A stretch of 23,531 nt of DNA from an uncultured Oscillospiraceae bacterium (GTDB lineage Bacteria; Bacillota; Clostridia; Oscillospirales; Acutalibacteraceae), in the NCBI GenBank assembly GCA_900546265.1, contig URCA01000047.1:1-23531 (forward strand). Direction: 5' to 3'. This document shows, piece by piece, positions 1 to 7,234 of this stretch. Within the stretch, counting starts at the first letter, position 1. Each line of letters starts with the position of its first letter. The notes under the pieces were generated by a model. It had not been told where the DNA came from and searched no databases. It was given only the letters and a program-made list of their open reading frames with translations. The position numbers and the translations under genes were made by a program.

Positions 1-54
1 CCGTCGACCTCTAGCGTGACAGGCTAGCGTTCTAACCAGCTGAACTACCGGGCC
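1..54 (-). tRNA. tRNA-Asp (anticodon GTC), 3' part cut by window edge
   Basis: The reverse complement begins GGCCCGG (acceptor strand), followed by TA and a D-arm containing AGCTGGTTAGA. The anticodon arm is CTAGC, loop CTGTCAC, GCTAG, giving anticodon GTC (Asp). The variable region and the start of the T arm follow. The T loop and the 3' acceptor strand lie beyond position 1, so the gene is partial. It sits 77 bases downstream of tRNA-Val and probably shares its transcript, because no promoter is visible in the spacer. The spacer contains a short CGGGG/CCCCG hairpin that could mark processing. Confidence 0.93.
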
Positions 55-131
55 AAATCCAAATAAGAGATATCAACGCGGCGGCGGGTTGCCCCCTTCG
101 CAGACGCTGACAACGGGGATACACCCCGCGT

Positions 132-207
132 TGGTGGGAACAACAGGGCTCGAACCTGTGACCCCCTGCTTGTAAGGCAGGTGCTCTACCAGCTGAGCTA
201 TGCTCCC
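132..207 (-). tRNA. tRNA-Val (anticodon TAC)
   Basis: A complete 76-base cloverleaf can be drawn on the minus strand. The acceptor strand GGGAGCA pairs with TGTTCCC (one G:U). The D-arm contains AGCTGGTAGAG. The anticodon arm is CCTGC, loop CTTACAA, GCAGG with anticodon TAC. The T-arm contains GGTTCGAGCCC, and the 3' CCA is encoded (bases 132-134). It is the first gene of a two-tRNA unit with tRNA-Asp, behind a near-consensus promoter. Confidence 0.97.
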
Positions 208-235
208 GAAGGCGCCGCCGTCGGCGACGCTGTAT

Positions 236-264
236 ATAATACTACGGATGGGGCGGTTTGTCAA
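236..264 (-). promoter_or_regulatory. Sigma-A promoter of the tRNA-Val/tRNA-Asp unit
   Basis: On the minus strand the -35 box is TTGACA (259-264), followed by a 17-base spacer and the -10 box TATTAT (236-241). Transcription would begin near 229, about 20 bases before tRNA-Val. The -35 is a perfect match and the spacer is optimal, as expected for a stable-RNA promoter. It lies only 31 bases beyond the hslO stop, where no terminator is visible, so read-through from hslO into the tRNAs is possible. Confidence 0.85.
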
Positions 265-295
265 CAGGTTTCTGCAAACTTTTTTGAATAATTTC

Positions 296-1186
296 TCATT
301 TCGTGGTACGCGCCGACTCCGCTGCCAGAACCTCCAAATCCTTGGCGGAAAACCGGTATACAGCGTCGCAGAATTGACAGGTGGCCTCCACCTTTCCCTC
401 GTCGTCCGGCAGCTGGAGAAGTTCCTCCGGTTTCATGGACAGCAGGGCGCGCTCCACCTTTTGCCGGGAGCAGGTGCAACGATACGCCGGCTCATAGGTA
501 TCCAGAATATCGAAAGGCATGCCTTCCAGGGCCTTGGCGCAGATATCCGCAGGCGTCATCCCCTTGGACAGCATCACCGTCATCGGCTCGAGTGCCGCCA
601 CGTTTTTTTCTACCTGATCAATGACCGCTTCCGGGCAGAAGGGCAGCAGCTGGATAAGCAGCCCACCCGCCGCCTGCACGGTCAAATCGGGATTCACCAG
701 AACCCCCAGGGCGCAGACGGTGGGGGTCTGCTCGCTGACCGCATAGTACTGGGTAATATCCTCCGCGATTTCGCCGGAAACCAGGGGGGTACAGCCCACA
801 TAGGGCTCTGCCCCGCCCGAGTCCCGCATGACATAGAGCATCCCCTGGGTCCCTACGGCCCCGCTGACGTCCAGCTTGCCATTCGTCTTCAGCGGGATTT
901 CCACCACAGGATTGGCCGCGTAGCCCCGCGCGTTCCCCTCACTGTCCGCCACGGCCATCACCGTGCCGGCAGGGCCGTTGCCGCTGAGCTTCAGGGTCAC
1001 TGAGTCGTCCCGGCCCTTGAGCAGTATTCCCATCATGGAGGAAGCGGTCAACAGGCGGCCCAGCGCCGCAGTCACGACGGCGGACGGATGGTGGATGCGT
1101 TCCGCCTCGGCCACCATGTCGGTGGCGTCCATCGCCATAGCCATCACAGTGGCGTCGGTCGTCAGGCAGCGAATCACTTTACTCAT
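296..1186 (-). CDS. hslO: Hsp33 redox-regulated chaperone
   Basis: This is the cytosolic holdase chaperone Hsp33, which is activated when oxidation releases its C-terminal zinc and exposes a substrate-binding surface. The product is 296 residues, close to the usual ~290. The N-terminus (SKVIRCLTTDATV) and the central fold, with GxLLKGRDDSVTL-like and SGNGPAG stretches, match the family. The four zinc-ligand cysteines are all present: CTC at residues 237-239 and CQFC at 270-273. I chose the ATG at 1186 rather than an in-frame ATG at 1222 because AAAAGGA lies about 11 bases before it and the family N-terminus begins there; nothing resembling a ribosome binding site precedes 1222. It is the last gene of the yerC-methyltransferase-hslO group, 53 bases after the methyltransferase. 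Confidence 0.96.
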   Translation of the reverse strand: MSKVIRCLTTDATVMAMAMDATDMVAEAERIHHPSAVVTAALGRLLTASSMMGILLKGRDDSVTLKLSGNGPAGTVMAVADSEGNARGYAANPVVEIPLKTNGKLDVSGAVGTQGMLYVMRDSGGAEPYVGCTPLVSGEIAEDITQYYAVSEQTPTVCALGVLVNPDLTVQAAGGLLIQLLPFCPEAVIDQVEKNVAALEPMTVMLSKGMTPADICAKALEGMPFDILDTYEPAYRCTCSRQKVERALLSMKPEELLQLPDDEGKVEATCQFCDAVYRFSAKDLEVLAAESARTTK

Positions 1187-1239
1187 AGTGTATACAATCC
1201 TTTTCCAATTGGTTACAACCATTTTTTGTCTTCTTGCGT

Positions 1240-2010
1240 CTAAACGCTCTTTTGGTAATAGGCCGTGCGGTTAGCCGCCACCAGCACCCAGCGCTGGCAA
1301 TCCTCCGTCGGCGGCTCCTCGGTGCGCTCCCCATACACGGCCAACAGCTCGAAATCGGCTTCCTTCAGCAGCCGCTCCCAGGTGGACAACGAGTAGGCGC
1401 GTTCTCTGACTACGTCGGTCATTCGCTCATACAGGCCGCCTTCCTCCACAAAGAAATCCAGCGTCATCTCCACCTCACAGGTACGGCCGATAAAGCGATT
1501 GCGCCAGACACACAGGAAATCCTCCTCCTCGAACACGAAGGCATTGTCTCCCAGAATCTCTCGGTGTTTATACGGGGTGTTGGCGTCGAACACCAGCAGG
1601 CCTCCCGGCTCGATAAACAGGCCCAGACGACGGAACACCTCTGCCAAGCCGGCGGTATTGGTGATGTGGTTTAGACTGTCCAGCAGGCAGACCGCGCCGC
1701 TGACCGTGCCGAACAAATCCAGCTCCCGCATATCCTGCTCCAGGAACATCAGCTCGAGATCCCCCCGCGCCGCCTTGGCCATGGCCAGGGACAGCATGTC
1801 CTCCGAGCCGTCCACGCCGATGACATCCACGCCCCGGGAGGCCAGCTCCAGCGACAGGCTGCCAGAACCGCAGGCTAGATCGAGCAGCGTCTCGGGGCGT
1901 CCCCTTCCATGCTTCTCAAACAAAGACAGCAGATAGTCCGCCCACGACCCATAAGCCACATCGGTGGTCAGCCGGTCATAGAATTCCGCAAACACGCCGT
2001 AACCGCCCAT
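1240..2010 (-). CDS. Class I SAM-dependent methyltransferase, substrate unknown
   Basis: A 256-residue Rossmann-fold methyltransferase. Motif I is LLDLACGSGSLS at residues 42-53. The acidic residue ending strand beta-2 is in VIGVDGSEDML (63-73), and a motif-IV-like stretch AVCLLDSLNHI follows. The N-terminus (YGVFAEFYDRLT) is the form seen in small-molecule or tRNA-modifying methyltransferases of Firmicutes, but nothing here fixes the substrate. No membrane segment is visible. AAAGGA lies about 11 bases before the ATG. It starts 26 bases after the yerC stop and precedes hslO, so it is probably cotranscribed with both. The family call is secure; any specific reaction would be a guess. Confidence 0.88.
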   Translation of the reverse strand: MGGYGVFAEFYDRLTTDVAYGSWADYLLSLFEKHGRGRPETLLDLACGSGSLSLELASRGVDVIGVDGSEDMLSLAMAKAARGDLELMFLEQDMRELDLFGTVSGAVCLLDSLNHITNTAGLAEVFRRLGLFIEPGGLLVFDANTPYKHREILGDNAFVFEEEDFLCVWRNRFIGRTCEVEMTLDFFVEEGGLYERMTDVVRERAYSLSTWERLLKEADFELLAVYGERTEEPPTEDCQRWVLVAANRTAYYQKSV

Positions 2011-2036
2011 GGTTCCCCGTCCTTTCCCGCAGCGTT

Positions 2037-2336
2037 TTACTCCCCGTCTTCCTTCAGCATCCGTGAAAAGACCATATCATACGCATCGCAGCCATAAATC
2101 AGGGAACGATTCACCCGGCTGATAGTGGCGGTGGAGGCACCGGTAGCAGCCACAATGTCGCTGTACACCCGCTTATCGCTGAGCATTTTGGCCACCACGA
2201 TCCGCTGGGACAAGGCCTTGATTTCCGCCACGGTACACAAATCCTCAAAGAACTGGTAGCACTCCTCCATGGTGTGCAGCTGCAGAATCGCCTGAAACAA
2301 AAAATCCGTATTCGTATCCTTGATTTTTGAATTCAT
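2037..2336 (-). CDS. yerC: YerC/YecD-family TrpR-related DNA-binding protein
   Basis: A 99-residue all-helical protein of the TrpR/YerC/YecD family, a Firmicute relative of the tryptophan repressor whose target is not generally known. The family core is clear: an N-terminal helix (FLFQAILQLHTMEECYQFF), then AEIKALSQRIVVAKML, then a helix-turn-helix YSDIVAATGASTATISRVNRSL ending in the typical CDAYDMVF. The ribosome binding site AGGGGG lies about 8 bases before the ATG. It is the first gene of a unit with the methyltransferase and hslO, placed behind the tyrS terminator. A local regulator of this unit, or autoregulation, is inference from position only. Confidence 0.92.
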   Translation of the reverse strand: MNSKIKDTNTDFLFQAILQLHTMEECYQFFEDLCTVAEIKALSQRIVVAKMLSDKRVYSDIVAATGASTATISRVNRSLIYGCDAYDMVFSRMLKEDGE

Positions 2337-2410
2337 GGTTTATCCCCCTATTTTTCGCCTTATCTTTCCATAGGACTCCCCCAAAAGGGAGGCCCGCATC
2401 TCCCTTCTGT

Positions 2411-2439
2411 ATTTTAGCACACTACAGCGTGAAAATAAA
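2411..2439 (-). promoter_or_regulatory. Possible extended -10 promoter for yerC-methyltransferase-hslO
   Basis: On the minus strand TGC-TAAAAT (the -10 at 2411-2416) matches the extended -10 form. The -35 region at 17 bases (TTTATT, 2434-2439) is poor. The site lies just after the tyrS terminator, where a new promoter is needed. The leader down to yerC contains GGGAG (2404-2400), CTCCC (2391-2387) and GGGAG (2380-2376). The middle element could pair with either neighbour, forming alternative short hairpins; no function is shown. Confidence 0.42.
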
Positions 2440-2480
2440 GAGAAAAGGAGCGGAAGCAACATGAAAATTTGCTTCCGCCC
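2438..2480 (-). terminator. Rho-independent terminator after tyrS
   Basis: On the minus strand a perfect 10-bp stem, GCGGAAGCAA / TTGCTTCCGC (2469-2478 and 2450-2459), encloses a 9-base loop. A T-rich run (TCCTTTTCTCTTT) follows. It begins about 18 bases after the tyrS stop. Confidence 0.85.
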
Positions 2481-2497
2481 CCCATAAATGGCGTTCG

Positions 2498-3727
2498 TTA
2501 TCCCAGAATCACCTTATGAAAGGCCTTTTTGCCCTTTTTCAAGACCACATAGCCTTTATCAAAGGCGGCTTTTTTAACCGATTCCGTCAGGCTGGTCACC
2601 TTGACATCGTCAACGGCAATGCCCCCCTGCTCGATCAGGCGGCGGGCCTCGCCGCGGGATGGTGCCAGCTTGGTCAGCACCAACAGGTCGATGACCGAAA
2701 CGGCATCCTGCGCAAAGATGTCCTCGCCAACGGTGGTGGACGGCATGTTGGCGCTGGCGGAACCGGCGCCGAACAGCGCGCGGGCGGCCTCCTGTGCCTT
2801 GTCCGCCTCCTCCTTGCCGTGCACCAGGGCGGTCACCTCATAGGCCAGCCGTTCTTTGACCGCGTTGATGGCGCTGCCCTCCGCCTTGGCCATCTCCCGA
2901 ATCTCCTCCACCGGCACAAAGGTCAGCAGGTTCAGACATTTGATGACGTCCGCGTCGTCCACGTTGCGCCAATACTGATAGAATTCATACGGAGAGGTTT
3001 TCTCCGGATCCAGCCAAACGGCACCTTTTTCGGTCTTACCCATTTTCTTGCCTTCGGAGGTGGTCAGCAGGGCGAACGTCATGCCGTACACCTCTTTGGC
3101 CGCCTTCCGGCGGCAGAGCTCCACGCCGCCGATGATGTTGCTCCACTGGTCGTCGCCGCCCAGCTCCAGCTGGCAGCCGTAGTGCTGATTCAGGTAGAAG
3201 AAATCGTAGCTCTGCATCAGCATATAGTTGAATTCCAGAAAGGACAGGCCACGTTCCATCCGGGTTTTGAAGCATTCGAAGGTCAGCATGCGGTTGACCG
3301 AGAAATGAACGCCCACCTCCCGAAGAAAGTCGATATAATTCAAATCCCGCAGCCAGTCGCCGTTGTCCACCATCAGGGCCTTACCATCGGAGAAATCCAC
3401 GAATTTGGACATCTGCTTTTTAAAGCAGTCCACGTGGTGCTGGATGGTATCGACGGTCATCATCTTGCGCATGTCCGTCTTTCCCGTGGGATCGCCGACC
3501 ATGCCGGTGCCGCCGCCCAGCAAGGCGATGGGCCGATGCCCAGCCCGCTGCATATGCGCCATCACCATCATCTGCACAAAGTGGCCCACGTGCAGGCTGT
3601 CCGCCGTGGGATCAAAGCCGATGTAGAAGGTGACCGGCTCGCTCCCTCCCAGCAGCTCGCGGATTTTCTCCTCGTTGGTGGCCTGGGCGATCATGCCGCG
3701 GGCCTTCAGTTCGTCGTACACATTCAT
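2498..3727 (-). CDS. tyrS: Tyrosyl-tRNA synthetase
   Basis: A class Ic aminoacyl-tRNA synthetase of 409 residues that charges tRNA-Tyr. The HIGH-type signature is HVGH (46-49), after YIGFDPTADSL. The tyrosine pocket region QLELGGDDQWSNI is at about 187-199. The KMSKS-type loop is KMGKT (228-232). A C-terminal S4 RNA-binding domain is recognisable in LAPSRGEARRLIEQGGIAVDD. The ATG at 3727 is chosen over an in-frame start at 3772: AAAGGA precedes it by about 12 bases, the family N-terminus starts there, and the longer form would run into the T-box terminator. Expression should follow uncharged tRNA-Tyr through the leader upstream. It is a single-gene unit, with a terminator on the far side. Confidence 0.97.
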   Translation of the reverse strand: MNVYDELKARGMIAQATNEEKIRELLGGSEPVTFYIGFDPTADSLHVGHFVQMMVMAHMQRAGHRPIALLGGGTGMVGDPTGKTDMRKMMTVDTIQHHVDCFKKQMSKFVDFSDGKALMVDNGDWLRDLNYIDFLREVGVHFSVNRMLTFECFKTRMERGLSFLEFNYMLMQSYDFFYLNQHYGCQLELGGDDQWSNIIGGVELCRRKAAKEVYGMTFALLTTSEGKKMGKTEKGAVWLDPEKTSPYEFYQYWRNVDDADVIKCLNLLTFVPVEEIREMAKAEGSAINAVKERLAYEVTALVHGKEEADKAQEAARALFGAGSASANMPSTTVGEDIFAQDAVSVIDLLVLTKLAPSRGEARRLIEQGGIAVDDVKVTSLTESVKKAAFDKGYVVLKKGKKAFHKVILG

Positions 3728-3769
3728 GTCTTGACCATTCCTTTCCGTTCGTTCGGGGCCGGCAGACAA

Positions 3770-3803
3770 CAAAAAACGCCCTCTGCCAAACCAGCAGAGG
3801 GCG
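3770..3803 (-). terminator. Regulated terminator hairpin of the tyrS T-box
   Basis: A perfect 10-bp stem, CGCCCTCTGC / GCAGAGGGCG (3794-3803 and 3777-3786), has a 7-base loop and is followed by TTTTTTG. It lies between the T-box sequence and tyrS, and its formation is exclusive with the antiterminator that contains UGGU. Confidence 0.92.
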
Positions 3804-4038
3804 GAAATACCGCGGTACCACCTCTATTTACCCATTCCTTACGAAACAGGCCTCACGGGCATCTTTCAGACCAATGCCCCTGCGCTGTAACGTGCGCGCA
3901 CGGCTCCCTTACTGCGCCTTTCAGGCGGTTCGGTTCGCGGCTCCGGGATGTATTTCCTCCTGCCGTCCCTCCGCTTTTCACCAGCCAGCGGTTCTCTGCG
4001 CGGACAAGCCGGGAGTACTTCTTCCCTTCTTTGCCTAT
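3770..4038 (-). promoter_or_regulatory. T-box riboswitch (tyrosine) in the tyrS leader
   Basis: The ~270-base leader carries the T-box sequence GGTGGTACCGCGG (about 3811-3823 on the minus strand). Its UGGU (3817-3820) would pair with the ACCA end of tRNA-Tyr. The specifier loop reads GGAAATACATCC, with UAC (Tyr) at 3950-3952 followed by A. The matching 5' side of stem I has AGTA (near 4018-4021) and a distal loop with GGTGAAAAG. A GGGCAT/ATGCCC hairpin near 3857-3880 is probably stem III. A terminator that competes with the antiterminator sits at the 3' end. Known mechanism of the family: uncharged tRNA-Tyr stabilises the antiterminator and lets tyrS be transcribed. The start boundary is inferred from the promoter. 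Confidence 0.93.
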
Positions 4039-4044
4039 GAGGGC

Positions 4045-4073
4045 ATTAAAGCACATTTCGCCGGAAAAGTCAA
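4045..4073 (-). promoter_or_regulatory. Sigma-A promoter of the tyrS leader
   Basis: On the minus strand TTGACT (4068-4073), a 17-base spacer and TTTAAT (4045-4050) form a good vegetative promoter. The predicted start near 4038 gives a leader of about 310 bases before the tyrS ATG, suited to a T-box. It lies directly after recN. Confidence 0.8.
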
Positions 4074-4103
4074 GCCCCGGATTTCTGGAAATTCAACCGG
4101 CGG

Positions 4104-5765
4104 CTACATCTGGGAAAGCATCTCCCGGGCGGCCACGCGGGCGGCCTCACTCACCTCGCCGCCGATGATACGGGCCAGCTCCAGCTCGCGCCCTTCCTCG
4201 TCCAGGGGGGCGACCTGCGTATAAGTGCGGCCGTCCCGCACCTGCTTGGCAATCAGCAGATGATGATGCGCCTGCGCGGCGATCTGCGCCAGATGGGTGA
4301 CACAGAGAATTTGCCGGTTTTTCGCCGTCTGACGCAGCTTAATCCCCACCTTGAGGGCAGCGCGACCGCTGATGCCGGTGTCCACCTCGTCAAAAACCAG
4401 CGTATCGATATCGTCCACCTCGGCCAGCACCGATTTCATAGCCAGCATAATCCGGGACAGCTCGCCGCCGGAGGCAATGCGGGAAATGGGCTTGGCCGGC
4501 TCCCCGGGATTGGCCGCGATGAGGAATTCCACCCGATCCCCGCCGACGGCGGTCAGGGGAGCGGATTCCATGGACACCTCCAGAGTTACGCCGGGCATGT
4601 CCAAAAACGCCAGTTCCTCCCCCACCCGGCGGGTAAAGAGGGCGGCGGCGTCCCGACGGGCAGTCGTCAGCTTTTCCGCGGCGGCAATGAGGTCTTCCCG
4701 GGCAGTTTCCAGCTCCGCCCGCAGACGGGCCGCCAGTTCGTCGGACATTTCAATGGTCTCCAACTCTTGGCGAGCCTGCTCCAGAAATTCCAGAGCCGCC
4801 TCCTCGGAGCCGCCGTATTTCGTGGTCAGACGGCGGATGATTTCCAGACGCGATTCAGTCCGCTCCAAATCCTCCGCGTCGAAATCCAGCTGATCCGCAT
4901 AGCTGCGCAGATCCTCCGCGCATTCCTCCAGCTCGTACAGCAGCCCTTCCACCCGCTGGGAAACCGGCTGCAACTCCTGCATGAAGCGGCCCGCATCTGC
5001 AAGGGACGACGCAGCCCCGGACAGAGCCGCAATCGCGCCGCCGGTTTCCTCGTCGCCGCTAAGCGCGGCGCGGGCGGCCTGCAGGGAGGAGGCCACCCGT
5101 TCCGCGTTCCGGTACAACGTCCGCTGGGACAGGAGGGTTTCCTCTTCTCCCGGGCGCAGAGCGGCCCCTTCGATCTCCTCCAGCTGGAAACGGAGCAAAT
5201 CCAGACGGCGCTCCTTGAGCGTCTCGTCCATATCCACCTTTTTGAGCCGATGGCGGATATCGCAGTACCGGCGGTAGGCCGTCTCGTAGACCGCCCGTAC
5301 CGGCAGCAGACCGCCGAGCCGATCCAGGTACTCCACATGCTTTTCCGGCGCCAGCAGAGCCTGGTTTTCGTGCTGGCCGTGGATATTGACCAGCATCCGG
5401 CCCACGGTGCGCAGCATGGCGACGGTGGCCGGACGACCATTGATGCGGCAAGAACCCTTCCCCTCGGAGGAAATACTCCGCTGGATGAGCCAAGTGCCAT
5501 CCTCATCCGGCTCAAAGCCCATTTCGCCAAGACGGGCGGCCGCCTCCTCCGAAATCCCGGTAAAGAGGGCGGAGACATGGGCCTGTGCGCTCCCAGTGCG
5601 CACCAAATCGCGGCGGATCCGCTCTCCCAACACTGCGTTAATGGAGTCGATGACGATGGACTTACCGGCGCCGGTTTCGCCCGTCAGGACATTCAGGCCG
5701 GAATCGAAGACGATATCCGCCTTCTCGATTACGGCGATATTTTCAATATGCAGGCTCACCAGCAT
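4104..5765 (-). CDS. recN: DNA repair protein RecN
   Basis: An SMC-like ATPase of 553 residues (family about 550) that acts at double-strand breaks in recombinational repair. Walker A is GETGAGKS (29-36), after the family opening LHIENIAVIEK. The middle (about 150-370) is a coiled coil rich in E, L and R with a central hinge region. The ABC signature region is RIASGGELSRIMLA, Walker B is DTLVFDEVDTG (454-464), and CVTHLAQIAAQ follows. The ATG at 5765 is preceded by GGAAAGGGG at about 11 bases. It follows argR by 31 bases, the argR-recN pairing common in Firmicutes. No convincing terminator follows it: an imperfect CCGG/ATTTC hairpin at 4077-4100 lacks a T-run. Confidence 0.97.
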   Translation of the reverse strand: MLVSLHIENIAVIEKADIVFDSGLNVLTGETGAGKSIVIDSINAVLGERIRRDLVRTGSAQAHVSALFTGISEEAAARLGEMGFEPDEDGTWLIQRSISSEGKGSCRINGRPATVAMLRTVGRMLVNIHGQHENQALLAPEKHVEYLDRLGGLLPVRAVYETAYRRYCDIRHRLKKVDMDETLKERRLDLLRFQLEEIEGAALRPGEEETLLSQRTLYRNAERVASSLQAARAALSGDEETGGAIAALSGAASSLADAGRFMQELQPVSQRVEGLLYELEECAEDLRSYADQLDFDAEDLERTESRLEIIRRLTTKYGGSEEAALEFLEQARQELETIEMSDELAARLRAELETAREDLIAAAEKLTTARRDAAALFTRRVGEELAFLDMPGVTLEVSMESAPLTAVGGDRVEFLIAANPGEPAKPISRIASGGELSRIMLAMKSVLAEVDDIDTLVFDEVDTGISGRAALKVGIKLRQTAKNRQILCVTHLAQIAAQAHHHLLIAKQVRDGRTYTQVAPLDEEGRELELARIIGGEVSEAARVAAREMLSQM

Positions 5766-5796
5766 CGAGGCATCCGCCCCTTTCCAGGCAAATTTC

Positions 5797-6255
5797 TTAT
5801 TGGAGGGTACGAATCAGCTTTTTCAGTTCCGTCACCAGTTCGACCGACTGGGCTTCGTTTTTCGTGATGCACAGGAAGGTATCATCGCCCGCCAGGGTCC
5901 CCACCACATTGTCCCAATGCAGGGAATCCATGGCCGCACAAACCGCCTGAGCCATGCCGACAAAGCATTTGATCACCACGATATTGCCCGCGTAATCCAC
6001 CCCGACGACCGCGTCGCTGAACAGGGAATGAAATTTGGAGGAGATGTGATCGTTCTCCTGCTTGACAGTGGAATACCGATACCGCCCGTCGCTGTCCAGA
6101 GTTTTAATTAAACGCAGTTCCTTGATGTCCCGGGAGACTGTGGCCTGTGTCACGTCGAAGCCGCATTCCCGCAGCCGCTTGAGCAGTTCGTCCTGGGTAT
6201 CCACCGGCGTGCTGTGGATGATTTCCAGGATTTTCGCGTGCCGTTTGGTTTTCAC
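5797..6255 (-). CDS. argR: Arginine repressor ArgR/AhrC
   Basis: A hexameric, arginine-dependent regulator of arginine biosynthesis and catabolism. The N-terminal winged helix contains TQDEL and TQATVSRDIKEL (SR at residues 41-42). The C-terminal arginine-binding and hexamer domain carries GTLAGDD (119-125) with the paired aspartates that contact arginine. I favour the GTG at 6255 (152 residues): AAAGG lies 9 bases before it and the family N-terminus (KTKRHAKILEII) starts there. The in-frame ATG at 6264 directly abuts AAAGG, leaving no spacing. It lies between nadK (61-base gap holding two similar AT/GGGAA motifs) and recN, probably in one transcript. Confidence 0.95.
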   Translation of the reverse strand: MKTKRHAKILEIIHSTPVDTQDELLKRLRECGFDVTQATVSRDIKELRLIKTLDSDGRYRYSTVKQENDHISSKFHSLFSDAVVGVDYAGNIVVIKCFVGMAQAVCAAMDSLHWDNVVGTLAGDDTFLCITKNEAQSVELVTELKKLIRTLQ

Positions 6256-6277
6256 AACAACCATCCTTTCGCAGTCG

Positions 6278-6315
6278 TTCCCGTTTAAAAGACAAGCAGC
6301 GCTTCCCTTTAAAAA
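6278..6315 (-). repeat. Two imperfect direct repeats, TTTTwAAvGGGAA, between nadK and argR
   Basis: On the minus strand TTTTTAAAGGGAA (6303-6315) and TTTTAAACGGGAA (6278-6290) recur with 25-base spacing. A third copy, TTTTTTAACGGGAA (7192-7205), lies at the 3' side of the terminator before nadK. They could be a binding site, an mRNA element or chance. The GGGAA portion may simply mimic a ribosome binding site. Confidence 0.4.
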
Positions 6316-6316
6316 C

Positions 6317-7150
6317 CTATCTCCTGTTTATCAGCTTTTGATTCAGCACCTGATAAAACGATGTCTGCTTGAGCTTGATTAGATGGGCATCCGCGGCGGC
6401 GCGGGATATCAGAATCCGATCGCTGCCGGTAATGGGCGCCCCCTCCTCCCCGTCCACGGTCAGGAACACGCTGGTCCCCGCTGGAATGAGCGGGCGGATG
6501 GACAGCACGGCGTCCGCGTGAAAAATATAGGAGCGGGAATACAAAGAATGGGGGCAGATAGGGGTGAGCAGCAGGCAGTCCACCTCCGGATCCACCACAG
6601 GACCGCCAGCCGATAAGGAATAGGCGGTGGAGCCGGTAGGGGTGGCTGCGATGATACCGTCCGCTCGGTACGTCATCACCGGTTCGGCATGGTTGGAAAC
6701 CTCCAGTTCAATCAAGCGGGACAGGGCCCCGCGGGAGACAACTGCTTCGTTCATGGCGGTAAACCGCCGTTCCCCCGCAGCGGTTCGAATCACCACATCC
6801 AGGAGCATCCGGTGCTCCACCGTATACTGCCCTTGGATAAGGGCGGGCAGCTTTCCCAGTTCATCGGCTTCCAGGCCGGCCATAAAGCCAAGGCGGCCGC
6901 CGTTGATGCCCAGAACAGGGCGGAAATACCGGGCGGCCCGCTTGGCGGTGTGCATGATGGTGCCGTCCCCTCCCAGGGCCACCACCACGTCGCTCGCGGC
7001 GATGATTTCGTCCGTCTCCTCACTGGGGAACTGCTGCGTTTCGGCGGGAAGCAGCACCTCGGCGCCCAGCTTTTCCAGAGCAGCGCAGACGCTGCCCAGC
7101 GACTCACCGCTGCCGGAGGCTTTAAAATTGGGGATAACGGCCACACGCAT
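6317..7150 (-). CDS. nadK: NAD kinase
   Basis: Phosphorylates NAD+ to NADP+ using ATP or polyphosphate in the cytosol; 277 residues, normal for the family. The signature VALGGDGT is at 57-64 and the NGGRLGFM segment at 83-90. FTAMNEAVVSRG (NE motif) and the glycine-rich TPTGSTAYSLSAGGP loop follow. The reading frame is open back to 7321, but the family N-terminus begins at the ATG at 7150 (MRVAVIPNFK), which has GGGAAG about 5 bases upstream. In the B. subtilis order tlyA is followed directly by argR; here nadK is placed between them, after a terminator-containing gap. How it is transcribed is unclear (see terminator at 7200-7234). Confidence 0.96.
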   Translation of the reverse strand: MRVAVIPNFKASGSGESLGSVCAALEKLGAEVLLPAETQQFPSEETDEIIAASDVVVALGGDGTIMHTAKRAARYFRPVLGINGGRLGFMAGLEADELGKLPALIQGQYTVEHRMLLDVVIRTAAGERRFTAMNEAVVSRGALSRLIELEVSNHAEPVMTYRADGIIAATPTGSTAYSLSAGGPVVDPEVDCLLLTPICPHSLYSRSYIFHADAVLSIRPLIPAGTSVFLTVDGEEGAPITGSDRILISRAAADAHLIKLKQTSFYQVLNQKLINRR

Positions 7151-7199
7151 ACATGCTTCCCATACCTTTCCGCGCCGGCAAGTCCGGGCGTTTCCCGTT

Positions 7200-7234
7200 A
7201 AAAAAGCCGACGCTGTCCACAGGGCAGCGCCGGC
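7200..7234 (-). terminator. Strong intrinsic terminator or attenuator between tlyA and nadK
   Basis: On the minus strand GCCGGCGCTG / CAGCGTCGGC (7225-7234 and 7206-7215) form a 10-bp stem with one G:U and a 9-base loop, followed directly by TTTTTT (7200-7205). It lies 91 bases after the tlyA stop and about 50 bases before the nadK start. The rest of the 174-base gap (7151-7324) is G+C-rich, with further small hairpins such as CGGAG/CTCCG and GGGA/TCCC. I see no promoter between the T-run and nadK. Confidence 0.85.

Noticed and set aside
73..264. 63-residue minus-strand open frame containing a SIAQLVEHLPYKQGVTGSSP-like peptide
   Set aside because: It is a translation of tRNA-Val and its promoter, a well-known false gene pattern.
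4077..4100. CCGG/ATTTC imperfect hairpin after recN as a terminator
   Set aside because: It has a 2-base inner loop, unpaired interior and no T-run; the tyrS promoter immediately follows.
2516..4168. 550-residue plus-strand open frame
   Set aside because: It is antisense to tyrS and its T-box leader; its His/Gln/Gly-rich composition arises from reading a G+C-rich gene backwards.
4260..5867. 535-residue plus-strand open frame
   Set aside because: It is antisense to recN, with no ribosome binding site and no recognisable domain.
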